Source: DASSWG01 sp041689995 (GTDB lineage: Bacteria > Bacteroidota > Bacteroidia > Flavobacteriales > Flavobacteriaceae). Taken from it: a stretch of DNA of 15,555 nt. Both the position numbers and the translations under genes were made by a program. Positions 11,742-15,555 of the stretch are shown in pieces. Position 1 is the first letter of the stretch. Each line of letters opens with the position of its first letter. The stretch spans positions 1 to 15,555 of the forward strand of contig JBDNFD010000126.1 in assembly GCA_041689995.1 (NCBI GenBank), in the 5' to 3' direction. The notes beneath the pieces were generated by a model. That model did not search any database and was not told where the DNA came from. It was given only the letters and a program-made list of their open reading frames with translations.

Positions 11742-12197
11742 TTATTGATATTGAAATATTACTGGTTTGTTTAGCTTGTGCGTAACCACCACTTGCCATG
11801 GTTGGGTTATAATTTGTGTAGCATCTCCATTTCCCGATTGAAGGATGATAACCTCAATCTGATTTTGGAATTCAGTAATACTTTGAATCGCTATCTCGTA
11901 ACCTCCTGTGGCATGAGGTTCATCAAATACGACCAATACAGTTTGAGCAGCAAAATCAATATTGTTCATAGAAGGCGCCAGCCAATCCATGTTTGTTAAA
12001 AAGGCATTCCATTCAGTGTTATTTTCGATTATGATATTCTGTTGGCCAGTATTCGTATAGTAATTAGTCAAAACACTTTCAGCTATTGTAGTAAATTCAA
12101 TTAGATTGGGATATTCAGGCTGTGTTCCAATACTATCATTATCGTTACTGCAACTTATAGTAAACAACAAAAGCAAAGGCAGGATTATTGGTTTCAT
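11742..12197 (-). CDS. PrcB_C-like lipoprotein
   Basis: A 151-residue lipoprotein (MKPIILPLLLLFTISCSND; lipidated C16 followed by SNDNDS). The C-terminal 100 residues resemble the PrcB_C domain: QTVLVVFDEPHATGGYEIAI with the conserved TGGY, then VEVI-like strands and a final PWQVVVTHKL strand (here TQPWQVVVTHKLNKPVIF). PrcB is the lipoprotein partner of the Treponema dentilisin protease PrtP. Here the gene lies 27 bp downstream of a secreted S8 protease, so a similar partner or stabiliser role is a reasonable inference. No enzymatic motif is seen. It ends close to a 5S remnant and its terminator. Confidence 0.72.
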   Translation of the reverse strand: MKPIILPLLLLFTISCSNDNDSIGTQPEYPNLIEFTTIAESVLTNYYTNTGQQNIIIENNTEWNAFLTNMDWLAPSMNNIDFAAQTVLVVFDEPHATGGYEIAIQSITEFQNQIEVIILQSGNGDATQIITQPWQVVVTHKLNKPVIFQYQ

Positions 12198-12224
12198 TTT
12201 TTTTAATATATTTAGATTATATTT

Positions 12225-15200
12225 CTACTGTTTTATTAAATTTTCAGAATCGACAATCTGGCCATTACAGACAAGAGAAACCACATATATTCCTGCGGTA
12301 TAACCGGATACATCCAATATGATCTCATTTGCAAGTTCATCCAAAATATAGTTGTTGGAAATAGTGGAACTAATATTGGTAATCGTCAAGTAAGCCGAAT
12401 TTCCGATACCAACTTCATATTTTACGGAAACTTGATTGGCCGCGGGATTGGGCGTTAGGCCTTCAATGGAAAAGGGGTTGGCTATTTCAATTTCTTTATA
12501 ATCTTTATATCCGTCAGCATCTGCAATGACCTCCAATTTATAATCACCAAAAAAATTGGCATCGAGGGTAAGATGAGTTCCTGAAGCAATTAGGTTTCCA
12601 TTGGGATCATACCAGTTATACATTGCTGGTTCCCCGATAGAATTAGCAATATAGGTCAATGTATCATTTTGAATTGTGGGCTGACTTGTGCTAGCAAGGA
12701 ACAAATTTCTTGGGTTTTTATGGATTTCGTATGTTTCCCCTCCAATAATTTTATTGGTTTCCGTTTCACGTTGGATTACATGGTAAACAAAGAAATCTTT
12801 CCCCGTAACTTCCTCCGTCAAAAAGTTAAAACTAAGATACATTGTTCCCGTTTCATTGGCATCGAATTTAATATTTTTTAAAACGGCATTTTCCCCAGTA
12901 ACTATTTTAATGTTATCTTCTTTTCCTTTTCGTAAATCATTCATCGATTTCCCCCCATCATTCCATGCCTTGTAAAGTACCGGTTCCATGTCTATCTTTA
13001 CCTCGGCTTCCTTGAATATAGGTGTTCCCGGTTCATCTGCTTGGGGAATGAATTCAAGATTAAAAGATTTTGGATTGTGAAAAGGATTACCAACTGCTAT
13101 CACACCACCGATAGGCCTATTTGGTTGGACATCAACAACGGTAGTGTTTTTCCAGGCCGCATTATTATTTTCCAAGACATAATCGGACAAAAAAGTTATA
13201 TCGGGTCCTATTGGATCATCGACTGATTCTATTCTTGCCAATAAACAAAAGTGCCACGGATTGCTGTTCATTCCTACATAATCTTGGGGATTGGGCACAT
13301 TCCATTCATACACCAAAATGGTTTCCTCGCCCGGTTGTAAAGCAGGAATATCCAAAGTATCTATCGGCTCGCCCATCAGAACTCCTTGCTCATATAAACT
13401 CCCTTCCCAATGCAATGGCCACGTAAGCGAGGTATTCGCCTTTGACCAATAAAGAATTAATTTATCGTTTCCATTACCTGTTGATGGGACACAGCTTTTA
13501 TTTGTTACACGAACATATACATAATTGGGATCATCCGGGTCATATTCCGGGTTTTGATGCTCATCGATTCCATCATTTTGATTTCTTACCCAAATATCCG
13601 TACTCCTCCAGGGTTGATCTGCATAGGTATTTGGTTCCAAGCCCAAATCTTCTGGAACATCTTTTATCATTAGATCCAAGGTTCCCAAATACATGCTTTG
13701 GGCCATTTGCACTGCAGCATAGGCATCTACTAATCCGTAACCCATTTCGTTATTCCATGTGCCATTGGGACGATCGGAGGTATTGATATAAGTATAACTG
13801 CCTACTTTTCGTGCGGTTTTCTCTATAATGTCATTTACTTGTTGTGTACTCAAACATGGATTTACAGAAAGTATTAATGCAGCGACCCCTGCCACGTGAG
13901 GACAAGCTGCCGATGTTCCGTCAATTTGAATATAATCTAAAGTATAATATCCATCATCTCCCTGTATATCAGTAGTCGATATATGTATACCTGGGGCTAC
14001 AAGGTCTAACTTCGTTCCGTAACAACTTGCCCAATTGTCTTGATTATCACTACAATTGCCAAAATTTATTCGTTCTGCACAAGGTCCAATTGCTCCAACA
14101 ACCAATATATCATCTATAGCATTTCCCGGATAATTAATACCTTCATCATTTCCATTATCACTTAGATCATTACCTGATGCAAAAACAATAACACAGCCTT
14201 TACCTCCTCTCCCAAAATGGAGAGCGTCATTTATAGCATCAGTTAATATATTCGATGGGGCATAACCTCCCCAAGAATTGCTTATCACATCTATCCCATT
14301 GTTCCATGCCCAACTGAACCCACTTGCCAATTGAATTGGAGTATCCGAAAGCAATAGTTCAATACTGATCGATACAAGATTGGTTTCAGGGGACACTCCA
14401 GTAATACCAATGTTATTATTCTGCACAGCACCCACTATGCCAGCGCAAGCAGTACCATGTGGACCTCTAATTTGCGCTGGTGTAGTTCCTGTACTGGCAT
14501 CAAATCCATTCCCATAATTATTTGCTTGAAGATCAGGATGAGTCCTATCAAATCCATGGTCATAAATCGCTACTTGAACATTAGCTCCTTTCGTGATTGC
14601 CCATGCCTGATTTGCATTAATGTCAATATTAGGTATACCATCATATTGCCCTGTATTTTCAATATTCCATTGATTATAATAATAAGGATCGTTTGTAGCT
14701 TGCAAATCATGATAGGCAAACGCTGGTTCACAATAAGCAAAGTTTCCAGTTTCATAAAAAATATTAGCAAGTTCTAAAGAATTATATGTATTTGATTTGG
14801 AACACTCCACCACATACCATAGCGGCATGTATGGATCATTACCTCTAACAACCACATTATAATTTTGGGCGAAATTATTAAGCAACTTTTCGTCATCTGC
14901 GTTTCTAAGCTTTACATAAAACTTATTTGTAAGCCCTAAGCGCTTGCCTTCTTTTGTTTTATATGTTGAAGCAACAAAAGAAATATCATTTTTACGTTTG
15001 AGGGAATTAACTACATTGAAAAATACAAATTGATTATCCCTAACTAAATCAGTCAAATGCACTTCTGTGTAATAAGAAATATTATTATTGCTAATACTCG
15101 AAATATAATTATTCGTGTTATCCAATTGAGGGTTCTCAATGGAAAGAATATAATTTTTCAAGGTTGCATCTTGTGATATAGTGCTTATGTCCGAAGTAGT

Positions 15201-15338
15201 AAGTATTACGGAAATATACTCGTGATTCTTAGTTATAGGTATCTTTATATCATTGTAGTAATAAAAAGAAGAATCAATTTGCCCGTAAAAAAATATGGGT
15301 AGTAAAAGAATTGATGGGATAAGTAATTTTATTTTCAT
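12225..15338 (-). CDS. secreted S8 (subtilisin-like) protease with type IX sorting domain
   Basis: A 1037-residue protein. Signal peptide: about residues 1-20 (MKIKLLIPSILLLPIFFYGQ). Residues about 21-215 are a propeptide-like region. The subtilase domain spans about 220-550, with the intact triad D260 (VAIYDHGFDRTHPDL), H294 (GPHGTACAGIVGA) and S476 (DGTSAACPHVAGVAAL), and oxyanion Asn N390 (VFASGND). Residues about 553-955 are beta-rich and probably form adhesion or Ig/CARDB-like modules, including a PKD/Ig-like segment near 890-950. The last 80 residues (from EGLTPNPAANQVSVKYEV, about 959, to NLIKQ) are a type-A T9SS C-terminal sorting domain. The protease is therefore exported by Sec, passed through the type IX system and probably cell-surface anchored or released. 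Substrate unknown. Confidence 0.94.
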   Translation of the reverse strand: MKIKLLIPSILLLPIFFYGQIDSSFYYYNDIKIPITKNHEYISVILTTSDISTISQDATLKNYILSIENPQLDNTNNYISSISNNNISYYTEVHLTDLVRDNQFVFFNVVNSLKRKNDISFVASTYKTKEGKRLGLTNKFYVKLRNADDEKLLNNFAQNYNVVVRGNDPYMPLWYVVECSKSNTYNSLELANIFYETGNFAYCEPAFAYHDLQATNDPYYYNQWNIENTGQYDGIPNIDINANQAWAITKGANVQVAIYDHGFDRTHPDLQANNYGNGFDASTGTTPAQIRGPHGTACAGIVGAVQNNNIGITGVSPETNLVSISIELLLSDTPIQLASGFSWAWNNGIDVISNSWGGYAPSNILTDAINDALHFGRGGKGCVIVFASGNDLSDNGNDEGINYPGNAIDDILVVGAIGPCAERINFGNCSDNQDNWASCYGTKLDLVAPGIHISTTDIQGDDGYYTLDYIQIDGTSAACPHVAGVAALILSVNPCLSTQQVNDIIEKTARKVGSYTYINTSDRPNGTWNNEMGYGLVDAYAAVQMAQSMYLGTLDLMIKDVPEDLGLEPNTYADQPWRSTDIWVRNQNDGIDEHQNPEYDPDDPNYVYVRVTNKSCVPSTGNGNDKLILYWSKANTSLTWPLHWEGSLYEQGVLMGEPIDTLDIPALQPGEETILVYEWNVPNPQDYVGMNSNPWHFCLLARIESVDDPIGPDITFLSDYVLENNNAAWKNTTVVDVQPNRPIGGVIAVGNPFHNPKSFNLEFIPQADEPGTPIFKEAEVKIDMEPVLYKAWNDGGKSMNDLRKGKEDNIKIVTGENAVLKNIKFDANETGTMYLSFNFLTEEVTGKDFFVYHVIQRETETNKIIGGETYEIHKNPRNLFLASTSQPTIQNDTLTYIANSIGEPAMYNWYDPNGNLIASGTHLTLDANFFGDYKLEVIADADGYKDYKEIEIANPFSIEGLTPNPAANQVSVKYEVGIGNSAYLTITNISSTISNNYILDELANEIILDVSGYTAGIYVVSLVCNGQIVDSENLIKQ

Positions 15339-15399
15339 ACCAGCAAATTTTTAAAAAATAATATCACCTGATTTTCAAGCATCTTACTTTATAAGTATA

Positions 15400-15407
15400 C
15401 AAACTTA
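15400..15407 (-). promoter_or_regulatory. -7 box, candidate promoter of the protease operon
   Basis: TAAGTTTG on the minus strand fits TAnnTTTG exactly and lies 62 bp before the protease ATG. No clear -33 element is present. Confidence 0.35.
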
Positions 15408-15452
15408 TTAAAAAAATTGGCTTTGGTAAATATTTAGTGGTATTTTTAAAAT

Positions 15453-15555
15453 ATGGAAATTAAAGAATTTTTACGAATCATTGTAGGTATAAGCGATGAT
15501 TTTGATATAGAGACTATATCCAGGGACGAATCAAAGAAGGAAATAAACATCAACC
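15453..15555 (+). CDS. 5' end of an unrecognised gene
   Basis: An ORF opens at the ATG at 15453 and stays open to the window edge (34 codons: MEIKEFLRIIVGISDDFDIE, then TISRDESKKEININ). It is divergent from the protease operon with a 114-bp shared upstream region. The pattern of a short helix, a LxGI-like turn and a later charged strand recalls the N-terminus of ISL3-type transposases, but 34 residues do not allow a call. Confidence 0.45.
   Translation, partial: MEIKEFLRIIVGISDDFDIETISRDESKKEININ

Overview
The window looks like chromosomal DNA of a member of the Bacteroidota, most likely a Flavobacteriaceae. The reasons are AT-rich intergenic DNA, no clear Shine-Dalgarno sequences, two promoter-like boxes matching the Bacteroidetes -7 consensus TAnnTTTG, a type IX secretion C-terminal sorting domain, and protein families typical of the group (four-helix-bundle IVP, ORF6N and GIY-YIG proteins, split 5'-nucleotidases). 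The genus cannot be read from the sequence.

Positions 1-9488 (minus strand, read right to left) hold a phenylacetate (PAA) catabolic operon: paaE, paaA, paaB, paaC, paaD, paaG, paaH, paaI and the first 28 codons of a paaJ/pcaF-type thiolase. PaaABCE with PaaD epoxidise phenylacetyl-CoA. PaaG isomerises the epoxide to an oxepin, PaaH and PaaJ carry out beta-oxidation-like steps, and PaaI is the housekeeping thioesterase. A perfect 12+2+12 bp inverted repeat lies just before paaE and is the best candidate operator. No paaK, paaZ, paaF or regulator gene is in the window.

The striking feature is that the operon is interrupted. At six paa junctions a small unrelated gene (or gene pair) sits in the same orientation: a DUF433/DUF5615 toxin-antitoxin pair (paaE/paaA), a four-helix-bundle gene (paaA/paaB), a GIY-YIG gene (paaB/paaC), a four-helix-bundle gene (paaD/paaG), an ORF6N gene (paaG/paaH) and a four-helix-bundle gene (paaI/paaJ). 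A seventh junction (paaC/paaD) has the repeats but no gene. The only clean junction is paaH/paaI, where stop and start codons overlap. Each interrupted junction carries short tandem or inverted repeats (7, 14 or 15 bp units, or GC-rich palindromes) that begin at, across or within about 10 bp of the stop codon of the upstream paa gene. Several paa proteins therefore carry a few repeat-encoded terminal residues.

Positions 9489-11408 (plus strand) hold a divergent pair encoding the two halves of a UshA-like 5'-nucleotidase as separate overlapping genes in reversed order: a lipoprotein with the C-terminal domain, then a metallophosphatase with a twin-arginine-like leader.

Positions 11409-11741 contain no gene but hold two remnants of the 3' end of a 5S rRNA gene, each followed by a near-identical rrn-type terminator (minus strand). 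The shorter remnant has a GC-rich hairpin in it.

Positions 11742-15338 (minus strand) hold a secreted S8 subtilisin-like protease with a type IX sorting domain, followed 27 bp downstream by a PrcB_C-like lipoprotein. At the right edge a plus-strand ORF starts and runs off the window.
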